A DNA stretch of 48,729 nt from Nemertoderma westbladi (GCA_032718475.1 JAUCBJ010005728.1:1-48729); one strand, 5' to 3'; counted from the stretch's first letter, positions 11,081-21,879 are shown. Program-made: numbers and translations. The notes: generated by a model from the letters alone, not told the origin.

Positions 11081-12316
11081 TTAGTTGGAGAATTCGTCCG
11101 TGTAGAATCCTTCCATCTCAGAGCTGTGGTCAGTGTCGTTCACATCACTGAATTGGACATGTAGTTCGGGCTCACTTACCTGACTCGTGCGGGTTCTGTC
11201 AAATTCTGTGTGCAGCAAGATATGATGTTTCGCGCCGCACTTAGCACACCTAGCATCTGAGTAACAGGTCCGCCGTTGGTGTCCTCGTCTGAGGCAATTA
11301 TAACACAACCGCTTATCCCACATGACATCACGTCTATCCTTAAGGGATTTCTTCAAGAATTCATCACACCCACTCAAGCGATGTGGCCCGTCGCACAATG
11401 CACATTTGGGTTTGATATTACTTACTTTAACCTGTGTGGTGTTGTGCACACTTGTTCTTTCCTCGGGCTTTCTTCCATGAATTCTCTTAGGAGACGTGGG
11501 AGGAGTTGTTGATACCTGTTCTCTCCTGTCACTGGTTCGAGACTTAGATTTACTTACGTCTTTCCGAGTTTTGTTGACATAATAAGATCTTTCGGTGTCT
11601 TTCCCGCTGTTCTCCTCGTAGGAGGTTTGGCTTTCGCGGTCGTCTGTATAACACACTGGTGTTACCTTTCTCCTAGAAACGGGTTTTTCACTCACCTTAT
11701 TTTCCGGTATCTTCTCTCGAGACTGCTTTAGGAGCTGTAATCTTACCTCTCCATTTAAGAATGACATGAGATCAGCCATGGTAGGGTCTCTTTGTTGCTG
11801 GTCCGTCATATAGAGAACTCTTTTGTCCCAACGAGTACCTACTCCACCCTTTGGTAAATTAGATGCTACGGCTCCAACAACCATGGAACTCTGATATTCC
11901 TGAGACTTACCTAACCAATCTAGCTGTCTACAGATCTCCTGAATCTCATCGGAAAACTCTATAATCCCGCTGCTAAGAAACTTTCGGGGCGCTACTAATT
12001 TCCCATACAAGTACCTAGCTATGTTAGTCCTATTACCATACCTGATATTTAGTGTATCCCAAACTTGTCTTAATCCATCTGGATGTCCAATAAACTTTAA
12101 CGCCATTAACTTGGGAGGTCCTTCCAAGCACTCGATGAGGAATCTAAGTTTCTCTCCGTTAGATAGTACAGAGTTCTGTATGTTATCTTTATAATATTCA
12201 TTAAAAGGTAACCATTTCATCTCATCTCCATTGTACTTGACGACCTCTCCCACCTTTACCGCTTGACAGGCTTCGGTTCTAGCCATTTGACGTGTAAAAC
12301 TTTCTTGAGCCATCAT
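11081..12316 (-). CDS. Gag core (DUF1759-like) with three zinc knuckles, BEL element 1
   Basis: An intact 411-codon segment. Residues about 25-190 have the DUF1759-type capsid pattern of BEL/Pao elements (WLPFNEYYKDNI, FLIECLEGPP, VWDTLNIRYGN). A basic, serine-rich linker follows. Three Cys/His clusters lie at the C-terminus: C305/C308/H312/C317, C338/C341/H346/C351 (CX2CX4HX4C) and C357/C360/H364/H365. These normally bind the RNA genome. The segment starts at an ATG, but the frame is open upstream and matches the frame of the 15,340-13,890 ORF on the far side of an inserted transposon, so this is the second half of a larger Gag. Several 5' splice-site-like GGTAAG motifs occur in the sense strand. 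Confidence 0.9.
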   Translation of the reverse strand: MMAQESFTRQMARTEACQAVKVGEVVKYNGDEMKWLPFNEYYKDNIQNSVLSNGEKLRFLIECLEGPPKLMALKFIGHPDGLRQVWDTLNIRYGNRTNIARYLYGKLVAPRKFLSSGIIEFSDEIQEICRQLDWLGKSQEYQSSMVVGAVASNLPKGGVGTRWDKRVLYMTDQQQRDPTMADLMSFLNGEVRLQLLKQSREKIPENKVSEKPVSRRKVTPVCYTDDRESQTSYEENSGKDTERSYYVNKTRKDVSKSKSRTSDRREQVSTTPPTSPKRIHGRKPEERTSVHNTTQVKVSNIKPKCALCDGPHRLSGCDEFLKKSLKDRRDVMWDKRLCYNCLRRGHQRRTCYSDARCAKCGAKHHILLHTEFDRTRTSQVSEPELHVQFSDVNDTDHSSEMEGFYTDEFSN

Positions 12317-12411
12317 ATTATTTAATATAGAGTTATCGGTATATAAATTTCTCGGATTATGATCAGATCTGTATGGGATATCATTATCAACAGGTTTATA
12401 ATTACCCTTAA

Positions 12412-13889
12412 CCCTATTAGTACCGGGCTATAAAATGTTGTACAAATACCGGGGGGGGGGTCATATTGACCCCCCCCCTCTAAAATCTACAAATATTTAC
12501 GAAAACGTCTGATTTTTTGTTTGTAAGTAGGTATCACTTGTCTGGATCCGACCGAAAAAAAAAATTTTCGAAAAAATGTACTGGGATGGTTAAATTGCAG
12601 CACCAAAATTACAAGTAGTGCACAATTTTCACCAAATTTGAAAGTTACATTTTCGGCTAATTATTTTTCAATACAGGTTTTCTGGGGTGCAAAATACATT
12701 GGAAAATATTAAAAAATGATATGATTACTATAAATGGCTGTTTAGTCCTCTCTGTGTAGGAAAAAAATGAAAAAAACAAGTAACCAGCACTTTTCAGTTA
12801 GAACACAAAATTTTTAATTCACTTATACGATGCTATAAATTCACATTTTCAGGTTTTCGAGGGCGCTGATTCTAATGGAATACATTTCTAATTTGCCAGA
12901 TCATTGCTACTTGTATTTTTCGGCGTAATTTGGCAAATTTTGGTGCTAGCACCAAATTTCGTACCCATCACCAAAAAGTACAAGTTTGCGATGTTCAGTG
13001 CTGTTTTTATTGATTCCATCGGATTCAGGACCCTCATAAACCCGTATAACGCAAGAAACAAGGTGATACTATCTACTTATCAATTTGCATATTTTCCAAA
13101 ATTTGGTGCTGGCACAACAATTTTCACCCACCGGCGAAAAATACAAGTTTGAGAACTCTTATGAAATTTTTACTGATTCCATTGAATTCAGAACCATCAC
13201 AAACCCGTATAACGCAAGAAACAAGGTGACACAATCAATTGATATATTTGATGGTTTTCAAAATTTGGTGCTAGCACCACATTTTGCACCCACATCCGAA
13301 AAATACAAGTTTGAGATGTCTAGTTCGATAATTATATTTTCCATTGAATTCAGAAAAGCCATAAACCTCTAAAACGCAAGAAATAAATTGTCACAAGCAA
13401 TTTTATCTATTGAATGGATTTTCAAAATTTCGTGCTAGCACCAAAATTTGCACACAGCACCGAAAAATACAAGTTTGATACGCTTGGTGCAACTGGTATA
13501 TATTTCATCGAATCCAGAACCCCAAAAAACCCCAATTGCGTAAAAAACAAGTTTCAAACAATCAATTTACAAAATTGACTTATTTCAAAATTGGTGCTGG
13601 CACCAAAATTTGGCACCCACCGAAAAAAACAAGTTTGAAATTTCTAAATCAATTTATATGAATTCCATCCAATTTCTAACACCAAAAAACGGTGCTATAA
13701 AAAATGGTGCTATAACTCGAAAAGTACCCAATATTTTTGAAAACGGTTTTCACTATTAGGAAGACAATAGATTTTTAGGAAAAGTCATAAAATTTCAGAT
13801 TCCCAACTATGTTTGTTTCAGAATTATAATAAAAAAACCACGGGGGGGGGGGGGGGGTCATATTGACCCCCCCCCCGGGTTTAATAGGG
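12412..13889. mobile_element. 1,478-bp piggyBac-type non-autonomous element inside gag
   Basis: The ends are CCCTATTAGTACCGGG on the left and the inverted CCCTATTAAACCCGGG on the right. Both are flanked by TTAA (12,408-12,411 and 13,890-13,893). CCCTA-type tips with TTAA duplication are diagnostic of piggyBac-like elements. There is no transposase ORF. Each tip carries a G-run, TCATATTGA and C-run hairpin. The middle is a degenerate 163-bp tandem array. Insertion plus duplicated TTAA adds 1,482 bp, a multiple of three, and the Gag frame is the same on both sides, but the insert brings stop codons. Confidence 0.9.
12942..13680. repeat. 163-bp minisatellite, five degenerate units
   Basis: Each unit contains the near-palindrome GGTGCTAGCACC (or GGTGCTGGCACC), at 12,942, 13,105, 13,267, 13,431 and 13,593, giving spacings of 163, 162, 164 and 162 bp. 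Units also share ACAAGTTTG and CCATTGAATTCAGAA blocks. The array is wholly inside the piggyBac-type element. Confidence 0.9.
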
Positions 13890-15340
13890 TTAATAGGGTT
13901 TACTATAGGGGTTTCTACTTCACTAGCAGTATAGATGCGTGTAGGCTCCACACCTTGTGCATGAAATACTTCAGACCTAACAGGTTGACACATTGTTACA
14001 GGGGGTGGTGGTATACCCATTTGTATATTTACTAATTTATCGCACTCTAAAGCGATACTCTGCTGCACTTCTTGCAACTCTAACCTACTCTCTCTTACTG
14101 TTCCCTTTAACTGCTGAACAGTCCCTTCCAACCCTCGGACCTGCTGGGAAGAACGTAGTTTATATTCCTCCAGCTGCCCGAGCAGGGTCCCCCGCCGTCC
14201 CTCGTCTACCCACTCAACCGCCGAAGCGGGAGCCGCCAACATAGTAGCGTGGTGACGCGTAGGGACGAAGGGCGACAAGTTATTTATGTCTTGCTCGGTG
14301 TCCAGGACCGGGAGTGATTCAGGGGCTATTCTACTGGGCACAGGTAGTTTAGTACTGTGCAAAGGGAATTTAGAGTTAGGTTCTAGAAGTACAGGGGTCT
14401 CTAAAACCGGTGTGGCTTCAATGACAGGCCTAATTATTTCGGGCTCATCTACTATAGTAGGGAGTCTTTCTACTCTAATAATTTGGTCTGTGGGCTCAGG
14501 ATTACTTAAATCTACACTAGCTAGTTGCCTTCTCACAGCCGGAGGCAAATTAGGCAACTTCTGCCGGTGTGGCACTCTTCTACGTCCGCTGGAACGAGAT
14601 TTATTTCCTCTACCTTCAGGATCTGTTGTATCGCCTTCATCAGAGGATATAAATCCCTGTCTCCTGGGTGTAGATCTACTTAGCAACTGCATCTGAGTAG
14701 CTGTCCTTTGTTTCTTCAAATAATCTTGTTTCGCATGAAGGTTCTCCAGCTCTAGTTGGGTAGTCGCTTCAGACGCTTTCAGTTCTGCTTCTGCCACTGC
14801 CGCCTTTCTTTCAGCCTCTGCAGCTAACGCCTTCCTCTCAGATTCTGCCGCTGCTGCTGCCTCTGCAGCTTTTCTTTCAGCCTCTGCAGCTGACACCTTC
14901 CTCTCAGCTTCTGCTGCTGCCGCTGCTGCTGCTGCTTTTCTTTCAGATTCCGCCGCTGCTGCTAACCTTCGGTCTTCAATTTGCTGTTTCTTTAATTGTC
15001 CTTCTTGATCCATTGCTATGAGGATGCTTTCATCAAATTTAGCCTGCTCCGCGGCTAATATTTCTGCATCTAATGAGTCCAACACAAATTTGGCTCCCTC
15101 ACTATTAGGATGAAGTCCAGCTAGCCGTCTCCTTAGCTCTTTGTCACCTATAAATCGTTGATAGTCCGACAGATAGATGTCAATAGCATCCTTCTTCTGA
15201 GGTTTTTCGGATGTAGTTTGAGAAAAGGTAGCGTCTGTTGATTCTCTGTGGGTCGCGCGCTCAGTTAGCTGAACTTTCCATTGCGTCGTTCCCTGGACTT
15301 TAAGACTCAAGTACCAGTTAAATAACTGGGAGCAAATCAT
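13775..15340 (-). CDS. Gag N-terminal part with alanine-rich coiled coil, BEL element 1
   Basis: The open frame starts at 15,340. True element sequence ends at 13,890, and the last 38 or so codons to 13,775 come from the inserted piggyBac-type element. Residues about 100-210 form a charged, alanine-rich coiled coil built on repeats of the type AEAERKAA. A Ser/Arg-rich patch and a proline-rich stretch follow, then a second short coil. The frame matches that of the 12,316-11,081 Gag core across the insertion. The coiled coil probably drives multimerisation of the particle protein, by inference from position. An equivalent coil precedes Gag in elements 2 and 3. Confidence 0.75.
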   Translation of the reverse strand: MICSQLFNWYLSLKVQGTTQWKVQLTERATHRESTDATFSQTTSEKPQKKDAIDIYLSDYQRFIGDKELRRRLAGLHPNSEGAKFVLDSLDAEILAAEQAKFDESILIAMDQEGQLKKQQIEDRRLAAAAESERKAAAAAAAAEAERKVSAAEAERKAAEAAAAAESERKALAAEAERKAAVAEAELKASEATTQLELENLHAKQDYLKKQRTATQMQLLSRSTPRRQGFISSDEGDTTDPEGRGNKSRSSGRRRVPHRQKLPNLPPAVRRQLASVDLSNPEPTDQIIRVERLPTIVDEPEIIRPVIEATPVLETPVLLEPNSKFPLHSTKLPVPSRIAPESLPVLDTEQDINNLSPFVPTRHHATMLAAPASAVEWVDEGRRGTLLGQLEEYKLRSSQQVRGLEGTVQQLKGTVRESRLELQEVQQSIALECDKLVNIQMGIPPPPVTMCQPVRSEVFHAQGVEPTRIYTASEVETPIVNPINPIKPGGGVNMTPPPPPWFFYYNSETNIVGNLKFYDFS

Positions 15341-15362
15341 GGGATAGGAGTAGCGCCCACCC

Positions 15363-16238
15363 CTACCCTCGGGTAGCAGTTATCGAAAGAGGAGCCTTCG
15401 GGTCGCCTCCGGCTTCGGCCGACTGTTTGCTCTTGCTTTTTGCTTGTAACGACGTGTCTTGGCTTCTCGTCGAGGCTTCCTCAAAGGCTGAAAGGATTAA
15501 CCTGATCCGTAAGGTTCGTTCTCGCACTTGATAAAGCAGCTCTCCCTGCTCTTGAGGTCCTTGACATTGTTGAAACAGGTGTTCCTCTAATCGCTCCAAA
15601 GAGCTGAAGAATCCCTGGACATATCCTGCTGCCGACCTCTTCCACACAGCTGGATCTCGAGTGTCCCTTACTACTCCCATCCTGTGTAAGTCCTCCCAGG
15701 CAGCTTCCGATAAGTTAAACGGGAGTCCAGGTCCGGGGAAGTTCCATTGCGTCTCTACAATAGACCTCAGTTCCTCCATCGTATATCCCGCATAACTGTC
15801 CCTGGTCGATCGCTTACTTCTCGCCCAATCGATTTGATGTTCTTCCACAGCGATCAATACTCTAGTGAGTACGGCTCCAGGGAGAATTAGAAGTGAATCC
15901 AGATAAACCGCTTCTGCCATCCTTGCTCCGATTTCGGGTGTCAACTCTACAGTGTCTGAACTACTGGAGTTATCGGGCTGTTGAGAAATAAGTTCTCGGT
16001 TCGGGTACTGCTGCTGTTTAACAGCTGCCTCTTGGTCCTGCTTGACTTGAGCCCTAGTGCCTATAATAGACCTATGGTGCTTTACTAGCCTAGGGTCTGA
16101 CACTACTACTGTAGGGATGACCTTTCTTACAGTAGGAGGGGACTTGGACTTCGGTCTCAGAATTTCTATACTCCTATCTGAATCACAGACTGTTCTTTCT
16201 AGGAGACTATCTGACAGTGTTTGCTTTGTGTCAGCCAT
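15363..16238 (-). CDS. First ORF of BEL element 1, unknown function
   Basis: A 291-codon frame with a clean ATG at 16,238. It ends 23 bp before the next ORF, which is in another frame. The protein is hydrophilic, with a Gln/Ser-rich middle and a predicted helical region around residues 100-270 (for example MAEAVYLDSLLILPGAVLTR, LERLEEHLFQQCQG). No domain is recognised. By position it is the start of an extended Gag region. Whether it was once fused to the following ORF cannot be told. Confidence 0.6.
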   Translation of the reverse strand: MADTKQTLSDSLLERTVCDSDRSIEILRPKSKSPPTVRKVIPTVVVSDPRLVKHHRSIIGTRAQVKQDQEAAVKQQQYPNRELISQQPDNSSSSDTVELTPEIGARMAEAVYLDSLLILPGAVLTRVLIAVEEHQIDWARSKRSTRDSYAGYTMEELRSIVETQWNFPGPGLPFNLSEAAWEDLHRMGVVRDTRDPAVWKRSAAGYVQGFFSSLERLEEHLFQQCQGPQEQGELLYQVRERTLRIRLILSAFEEASTRSQDTSLQAKSKSKQSAEAGGDPKAPLSITATRG

Positions 16239-17678
16239 GATTCATAATGCAGTTGAATGCCTACTACTATAATGACAGTTAAAGTAAGTCTAGTAATTCA
16301 GTATCAACTATAAGCCTAGTAATTAATTACCGATACCGTTACTCAGTGTAACGTGATATATATATATAATATATTAAAATACCGGTATACACTTATAGTA
16401 TATATATAAGTATTATTACAGACTAGATTTAATCACAGAATACCGGTATATCATTTCAGCCTAAATTTATATAAATATATATAATAAGCCTACCGTTAGT
16501 ACTGGTATACACCTATAGTATATATAAGTATTATTACAGACTAGGATTAGTCACAGAATAGCGGTATATAATTTCAGCCTAAATTTATATAAATAAATAT
16601 AATAAGCCTACCGTAAATACCGGTAATGTCAATTATTTTATGATAACTGAATTTCTGAATTTTAGGGTTACTTCCCTTTTACTTGTTACCGTAATTAAGC
16701 AGTAGTCCAACTGATATTAAGACCTAATTGATGTATAACAGGCCTACTATTTTATAAATCTGTTTGAGTTGATTTATAATATATATATACCCGTACAAGG
16801 GGTTTAACAATATTTGAAATAAATGTTATTATTTCTGAATAAGGAGTCACTATACAGAAGCTGAACGCTCTCAGTGGAGTGCTACTTGTTGGACACTATT
16901 ACTGATAATTCTACTTTACTAAGTTACTTATCACTACAAATTACTTACAATTACAATGGGTTGAGATCACAATCTCTAAATAAACAATAACAAGTTACAC
17001 GTACAATTTGTTAGGGTAATTTTACAAGAAATCTACAAACCAGCCTAACAAGGAGTTAGAATTTCTGGTTCTTACAAACTGACAGGAAACTACGGTATTT
17101 GAAAACAATAAAGCAGTAGTAAGTAAGTTGCGTTGTGCAGATAAGAAAATACCACCGTCTGACGACTTATAGTCTTAGCTCTATAAGTACTACATCATGT
17201 ACCCAGAGTGTCCTTACCTAGAGGTTAATTACCGAAGCCAACCAAAGCTAACGTGCCTATTAACCACTTTACAACATAAATATACTGCCTACACACTAAA
17301 TTAATTTCGGAAAGTACTGTACTCTAAACCCTAAATTAGGTACAAGTACTTATACAACAAATAACTAGCAGTTAAATATACTTGAACAGCCAAAAGAACC
17401 ACGGTATCTGCTGGAGTGACCGGAGCACAAAATCACCAGTCTTTACCTATGCCAAGTAGCCCTGATGTGGTACCGGGGTTAATTTAACTATAACGGTATG
17501 TATAACAAGCACAATTACTGTAAGAACCAACTTGGGGAATTGAAGGTTGCGAATACTCGCATAGACTCTGAATAATAAATATTACGCTACCCGTGCAGAC
17601 TATACAAACAAAATACAGACCAAATGCTGGCAGACTACTGTCAAGTCTAAATAAACTACAGTATAAGCAGACTCCGAA
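16239..17678. other. Non-coding leader or LTR of element 1, AT-rich
   Basis: No gene is supported. The stretch carries a 120-bp tandem duplication (16,381-16,620) and many TATATA runs. It should contain the 5' leader, and perhaps the 5' LTR, of element 1, but I could not find a matching partner copy inside the window. The right part leads into the transposase-like gene without recognisable inverted repeats. Confidence 0.4.
16381..16620. repeat. 120-bp tandem duplication
   Basis: Two units begin at 16,381 (ACCGGTATACACTTATAGTA) and 16,501 (ACTGGTATACACCTATAGTA), and a third start is seen at 16,619. They share AAGTATTATTACAGACTAG and TTTCAGCCTAAATTTATATA blocks. The differences suggest moderate age. 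Confidence 0.85.
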
Positions 17679-19479
17679 ATGGGTCCGAAGTGTCAACAGA
17701 GTTTACGATCTCGTATTGAAAATGATACTAAGAATGCGTTTCCGAAGGTCAAAGTTCGTGACAGTAAGAAATCTTTCAATGAGTCACTCATTCGATGTCT
17801 AGTTCAGTGTCAGGCGAAGTTCAAAGTTACAACTAATGATCTTCTGGGCATTTCGATGGCTCTTGCAAATACTGTTTTTGGTCAAGAATGGGGAATGTCT
17901 CCAGATGTTGAGGATAATGAGTCAGATAGTAGTGAAGATTACGATTATGATGAATGTGATAACATTGGGAAGCGCCATCGAAAGTGTGTAGATTATTCCT
18001 ACATTTTGCCTAGCCGAAGGTCAATTTTAAACTATCTTGAAGATGCTTCATATCTAAACTTAGAAGTGGTTGCACGTCATTTGCTTGGAAAACAAGATGA
18101 TGATGCTGTCACAATAGGAATTGATGATACAACAAAGGCTGCAGGTCACAAGGTGTTCAATATTAAAACAGATTATATTACGATTGCTGGACCCTCAACT
18201 AATCGAGAAACATATACCACTGGTTATATCGAGAATCTCTCTCATTCAGGGGAAGATGCTGCTAAAGCATACGAATTCAAACTGACATGCCTTGCCCTAT
18301 TGACAGATAGTTCTGTTGAAGAAATTATGGAGCATGTCGACTTTTGGATGAGTGATCGTGGCAGTGATTGTAAAACAATGCTGGAAACGTTGGGTGTAGA
18401 GAAAGAAAAAACTTTGAAATGTTGTGCTCACGTTTACCCTTGTTTTAATTGCAATAGCAAAACTGTTGTCACCAAGTCATTCAGCACATTCTGTTTCTTT
18501 ATACAATGACTTTGTGCACTGGTTGGAAGTAAATGAACTAGAACATGCTGGTTTCAAGGGCTTTGTTTCAAATCGATTTGGTCGCATTGCTGAACTAGCG
18601 AAATTATATCTGAGACATCAGCATGATATACAGACTTTCTTTGATACAGTTGTCGATTATAATTCTAACAAGCTAGTTTTAGCAGTATCCACTTTTCTAA
18701 AAAACGACTGGTTTCAATGTGCTGTCGAAGTTTACTCATTAATCGGTGAGATAGTGATATTTCCTATTATGACATTCCTGGGAATTGACAAAAAATCTCA
18801 GTCTAGTAATTGGTCTGCTTCAAAGGTGTTTTTCAAAGATATGATAGCTAAACTCACAACTCTGAGAGAACGATTTGGGAGTAAGATAACTGGAAAGGCG
18901 CAATTAATAGGATCAGTGCTTGAGGAAGTGAACGATGCCTTTAATCGACAACTTAATCAGGTAGACTACTTTTTTAACGATGAGACAACTATGGATACTG
19001 AAAAATTGAGTCGTGCACCTTTGACTAACTTGGGTTGTGAATCGCGTTTTGCAACTCTGGACAATCAGCTGAAAGTTTCTGGAGGGATGACTACAGTAAA
19101 AACTCACTCCCGTAAATCAATTGTCGCAACAAACAAGTTCCTAGAGAAAGATGAGTTTATTCAACTTAGCGAGGTTGAAAAACGAAAAAAATGGAAATGG
19201 GCTAGAAGCAGCGAAGCAGTGAAAAAAACAAAAAAAGTAGAAACGGAATTCCTGATGAAAGTTAAAATGAGTAAGGCATTGGCACTAAAAAAGAAAGGAG
19301 AACTCAAGCAACAGAAGATGAAACGACTGCAGCTGGTTTTGGAGGATTGTAAAAGACACCAAGGGCCAGTCACTTGCAAACGCATCTCATGCTGCACGAA
19401 GGCCCACAACGTGTTTTGGTTTAATTGTAGGCCATGTGTGTATATGTGCTTTAATAAAATGCATTTTCCTATGCAATAA
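17679..19479 (+). pseudogene. DDE/RNase H-fold transposase-like gene, frameshifted and probably truncated
   Basis: Two overlapping frames (17,679-18,509 and 18,424-19,479) give one protein interrupted by a frameshift near 18,485. The first part has an acidic patch (residues 78-95) and then VTIGIDDTTKAAG (D149/D150), followed by FWMSDRGSD (D226) and a C-x2-H (KCCAHV). The second part has LGCESRFATLDNQ, a candidate for the last catalytic acid, and a Lys-rich helical tail. This D, D, C-x2-H, E order fits a cut-and-paste transposase of the RNase H fold. I recall similar unnamed proteins in several invertebrate genomes but cannot assign a superfamily. No terminal inverted repeats were found. Two AATAAA signals follow the stop. 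Confidence 0.6.
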
Positions 19480-19480
19480 A
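19453..19480 (+). terminator. Two polyadenylation signals of the transposase-like gene
   Basis: AATAAA occurs at 19,453-19,458 and again at 19,475-19,480, overlapping the end of the transposase-like coding region. A T-rich stretch follows within 80 bp, as expected downstream of a cleavage site. Confidence 0.55.
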
Positions 19481-20677
19481 TGTATGAATCGTTTCAACTA
19501 TCGTTATTTCTTCATTGATATCTCTTAAAATCTGCAGAATTTTCTTTATTTTTTTTAAATTTATTTACATTTTAGCGGTCACATCAAAATGCCCCCAGTT
19601 CCGGCATAAAATGATGTCATATGTCAAAAAGTCCCCCAAATTCGAAATCTGCACTTAATTTTGCCTAAGATATACCCCTGCAAATACTTGTATTTAGGAA
19701 ACCCGGCGTTCTAACCCAGTAGTATGACTTATTCTTTCGGGGGGGATTTACCTTACAACACTGGATGCCCCCAACTTCCTAACTAGCACTTTATCGGACA
19801 GACACTCTACACACACTGCAATCGCTTCAGACCTAACAACAGTTAGACAACAATCCGGCCTACAAATTATTTCTACACTCTGAGCAGACTTACACGCCTT
19901 CTGCTCAATATTACACTTACAGATAAATAAAACTGACAGAAATAAATAAGCTCCAAAAGAAATAAGGGGTGTACAGTCCCTACTCTCTTAAACAGCCTAC
20001 CAATATACAATATATCACAATTGAAATAATACTGGATAGTGGGTACCGGTAAGTACCAGTTTGGGTGGTTAGGTAGTTAGGCCTACAGTTTACCGTCCGA
20101 CCGGTACATTAGACTTTATTGCCTACGGTGCAATAAAGAAACTAAAACTATTAATGTTCTTACCAGAACATTAGACAAAATATATTTATTGCCTACTGTG
20201 CAATAAAGAACAAAATCTATTATTGTTCTTACCAGAACAATAGACAAAATATATTTATTGCCTACTGTGCAATCAAGAGAAAATCTAATATTGTTCGCGC
20301 TTTTAGACCTTTAGCAGTTTAACCTGCCAATTTTAGTTGTCCTCTTGTTTATAAATCGACTTTAGCCTATATCAATTATTTAATGTACTGAAGTTAAATC
20401 AGCCGAAGCCAGTCTGTGCGCGATCATTCACCCACTGTTAAGGGAGACTGGATTCGGGTGCTTTGAAAGTTATTGCTGCGTAGACCTACTGTATTATTCG
20501 ATTGATCGTTACTATATAATCTCTGACAAATATATTTACTTTCGTGGAAATATTAACAGTTCCTTTAGGACATGGCGCTTTAAGTATAAAAACAGAGTTA
20601 TGACAGAGTTTTCGAGCAAAAGTCGGTACCCACTGGTACGGATTTGCCACATTACCTTTCGCTAGGGAGGGGGCAAG
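19481..20677. other. Intergenic stretch with a hairpin tandem repeat
   Basis: No gene is supported. It contains a 70-bp tandem repeat at 20,112-20,297. The AT-rich remainder shows GGTACCGGTAAG-like short palindromes but no recognised element end. It could include LTR sequence of element 1. Confidence 0.4.
20112..20297. repeat. 70-bp tandem repeat with two hairpins per unit
   Basis: Units start with GCCTACNGTGCAATAAAGAA at 20,121, 20,191 and, with one base changed, 20,260. Each contains TTATTGC...GCAATAA, a 7-bp stem, and in the first two units GTTCTTACCAGAAC, a 5-bp stem. The second unit keeps the stems. Confidence 0.85.
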
Positions 20678-20745
20678 CCCCCCCCCCCCCCCCCCCCGAT
20701 ACCTGGGGAGCGGCAGATGCCCCCTTGCCCCCCCCCCCCCCCCCC
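20678..20745. repeat. Two long poly-C tracts
   Basis: C20 (20,678-20,697) and C18 (20,728-20,745) are separated by 30 bp that include GGGGAG. These are the longest of many poly-C/poly-G runs in the window. Confidence 0.95.
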
Positions 20746-21879
20746 TAGAACTGCCACTGTACATACTGTAAACCCATAATGGATATTGAGTTCCGTTTTG
20801 GAGTTCGACTTGCAGATAACTAAGTTGCTATAACTTTTGAGTGCGTGCATGGATTTTGTTCGAATTACTTGCAAACATTTTCTACTTCCACACTGCTCTT
20901 TCAATACAATTAATAAAAAAGAGAATGGAAGAAATTCCACCAAAAAATACGTAATTCTCCGGGAAAAAAGCAAAATCTTTCTACTTCTTTCCCTTGGGAA
21001 AAAGTACTCCTCTTTTCTCCCGATTTTGGGGTATTTTAGAGCGAAAAAAGTAACAATTTAAGTATAAAATTTATAATGTAAATAATTAAGTTAATATTCA
21101 AAGGTCGAATAATCGAATCGAAAGTTGAATTTTTTTACCTGAGTCGAATCGAAATCGAATCGAAATTGTTCTGAATCGATTATAAATTGTTCTGAATCGA
21201 ATCGAAATCGAATCGAAAAATATATGGGAAATCGAAGACGAAAAATTGCTTTCGATTCGATTCGATGCCAGTCCTTAAACATAATAGCTATATTCCTCTT
21301 GAAAAATTCTAGGACCCTCTACGTATATTGTGTAATTATATTACAGTATAATGCTATTAAAAACTTTATCGCTGTTTATCATCTCTGGCACACTATCAGT
21401 ACTGTTAGTACGGTAAGGGACCAGCTCCAACAGGTCTAGGTCAGTGGCACTTAACAGGCTGATGTCAATCCCTTTACCGCTTGAGGAATTATCTTGAGGA
21501 ATACTGTACTTGGAAACTGCAGTCGATTTAAGACCTCACAAAAACTCTGTATGAAGTCTACATTATAATATGTTATAATAAATGGCGGTAGGTTTTCATT
21601 TCAGATATTTCTAAAAAATCTTAACTTTTGGCCTAAAAATCATCTCGAAAGCTTTAAATCCGACAAAGTTATTAGCATGTCAAATTGGAAACAGCGACGT
21701 CTACAACCATTATTGACAGGTCCCCTAATATTGTCAGTTCGATAAGGCTCCGCCGACTTCATGGCTCGCCCCACAGATTCATTATTGTTTGGTTTTGAAT
21801 GTTGATGTGTTACATGCAGGAGGCCCCGCACACAGTAATTCCTAACTTTATTCCAAACGTTTTGTTTATTTCCTTGCAG
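20746..21879. other. Intergenic stretch with a GAATCGAAA-type repeat
   Basis: No gene is supported. From about 21,112 to 21,272 there is a degenerate array of (A)ATCGAATCGAAA, with the complementary TTCGATTCGATTCGATG at its right end. The rest is AT-rich sequence without recognised features. Confidence 0.5.
21112..21272. repeat. ATCGAA-type simple repeat, partly inverted
   Basis: Units of GAATCGAAATC and GTTCTGAATCGA alternate. The right end carries the reverse complement, so the array could fold back on itself. Confidence 0.8.

Noticed and set aside
12942-13680. CRISPR-like array
   Set aside because: Units are 163 bp, degenerate, with no unique spacers, and sit inside a DNA transposon of an animal genome.
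17000-20480. Terminal inverted repeats for the transposase-like gene
   Set aside because: G-rich AGAATAAGTC-type sequence near 19,730 and GGTACCGG palindromes were compared with the left side, but no inverted partner was found.
20678-20745. G-quadruplex regulatory element at the poly-C tracts
   Set aside because: The tracts could fold on the G strand, but similar runs occur all over the window in unrelated contexts, so expansion is the simpler reading.
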